A stretch of DNA of 5,659 nt from UMGS1307 sp964523005 (lineage in GTDB: Bacteria; Bacillota; Clostridia; Oscillospirales; CAG-382): NCBI GenBank assembly GCA_964523005.1, contig CAZFZL010000100.1, positions 1 through 5,659 on the forward strand, written 5' to 3'. Below, piece by piece: positions 5,243 through 5,659 of this stretch (position 1 is the stretch's first letter; each line of letters starts with the position of its first letter). The notes beneath the pieces were generated by a model. That model was not told the origin of the DNA. It made no database searches and saw nothing but the letters and a program-made list of their open reading frames with translations. Made by a program: the position numbers and the translations under genes.

Positions 5243-5659
5243 ATGAAAAACATCAGATTGTGTAAGCTCGCTGTACTGCTGCTGACGATATTTACGCTTG
5301 CTTCGAGTCTCGCCGCGTGTTGCAATACTGCGGCGGATACGTCGTCGGAGGGGTATTCGCAGGTATTCGGTGAAGTCTCCGATATTGTTGACGAAGGGAG
5401 TTATGAGGCGGTGAATTACGGTTACATGAAGGCGGTTTGGCTCTCGCAGTACGATATGGCGAACGTATACTGCTATAACGGTTCGCAGCGTGCCAAGGTT
5501 AGCTTCACGCACCTTGTAAAAACGATAATGACAAATATAAAAAACGACGGTTACAATACAGTCATCATCCAGGTGCGTCCGTTCGGCGACTCGTTTTATC
5601 CGAGCGAATTCTATCCCGTCTCGTCGTTCGTCAGCGGCGCATACGGAAAAGAGGATATA
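5243..5659 (+). CDS. Lipoprotein with GHL10 (DUF187 / YngK-like) glycosyl-hydrolase-like domain, 3' end outside window
   Basis: ATG at 5243 opens 139 codons that run off the window end. AAGGAG (5232-5237) sits 5 nt upstream. Residues 1-26 form a lipoprotein signal: basic start (K2, R5, K8), hydrophobic core LAVLLLTIFTLASS and lipobox LAAC, with C26 as the expected lipidated cysteine and a second Cys directly after. Residues 28-60 look like a flexible, Ser/Glu-rich linker. From about residue 62 the start of the GHL10 domain is recognisable: MKAVWLSQYDM (a RAVWL-like first strand), then the helix LVKTIMTNIKNDGYNTVIIQVRPFGDSFYPSEFYP, split here as the characteristic G-N-T-V/QVRP-GD-FYPSE pattern. 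Family members are predicted TIM-barrel enzymes acting on cell-wall or exopolysaccharide glycans. Full proteins are about 400-550 residues, so most of the barrel and the catalytic acids are not in view. Anchored outside the cell membrane, if lipidated. Confidence 0.85.
   Translation, partial: MKNIRLCKLAVLLLTIFTLASSLAACCNTAADTSSEGYSQVFGEVSDIVDEGSYEAVNYGYMKAVWLSQYDMANVYCYNGSQRAKVSFTHLVKTIMTNIKNDGYNTVIIQVRPFGDSFYPSEFYPVSSFVSGAYGKEDI

Noticed and set aside
5165..5512. Minus-strand open frame of 115 codons over the GNAT end and lipoprotein start
   Set aside because: It is antisense to a GNAT motif block and a clear lipoprotein signal/GHL10 start, with no motif of its own.

Overview
The window looks like chromosomal DNA of an uncultured gut-type Clostridia (Firmicutes, plausibly an Oscillospiraceae/Ruminococcaceae relative). 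The basis is the gene order cmk - plsC - ispH fused to S1 domains - DUF1292, strong AGGAG-type ribosome binding sites, sigma-A-like promoters, a Gram-positive style lipoprotein and a moderate G+C content. The organism is inferred from gene content and order only.

Minus strand, read right to left. A clear promoter (4632-4660) drives a tightly overlapping operon: cytidylate kinase (cmk, 3901-4590), a PlsC-type acyltransferase (3314-3913), a 666-residue fusion of IspH with four S1 RNA-binding domains (1317-3317), and a small acidic DUF1292 protein with a Cys/Asp-rich N-terminus (955-1317). The genes overlap by 13, 4 and 1 nt, so translational coupling is likely. They join nucleotide metabolism (CMP/dCMP phosphorylation), phospholipid synthesis, isoprenoid precursor synthesis and a probable translation or RNA-binding function.

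Between the DUF1292 stop codon and rsmE is a 250-nt gap without a credible protein. On the minus strand it can fold into an elaborate structure: a 14-bp closing helix, internal hairpins, a possible pseudoknot, and an intrinsic terminator 9 nt before the rsmE Shine-Dalgarno sequence. I read it as a structured non-coding RNA of about 220 nt (728-947), or less likely a cis-regulatory leader of rsmE. It is the most interesting object in the window. The next minus-strand gene is rsmE (16S rRNA m3U1498 methyltransferase, 1-704), cut by the window edge.

Plus strand. A second promoter (4682-4710), back to back with the cmk promoter and with identical hexamers and spacing (TTGAAA-17-TATAAT), drives a GNAT acetyltransferase (4742-5221). 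After 21 nt follows a lipoprotein with the start of a GHL10 (DUF187/YngK-like) glycosyl-hydrolase-like domain (5243 to the window end, incomplete). The region between the divergent promoters contains inverted repeats that could be an operator.

No insertion sequence, CRISPR array, tRNA or rRNA gene was seen. The protein genes are ordinary core genes. Novelty, if any, lies in the intergenic RNA and in the DUF1292/IspH-S1 context.
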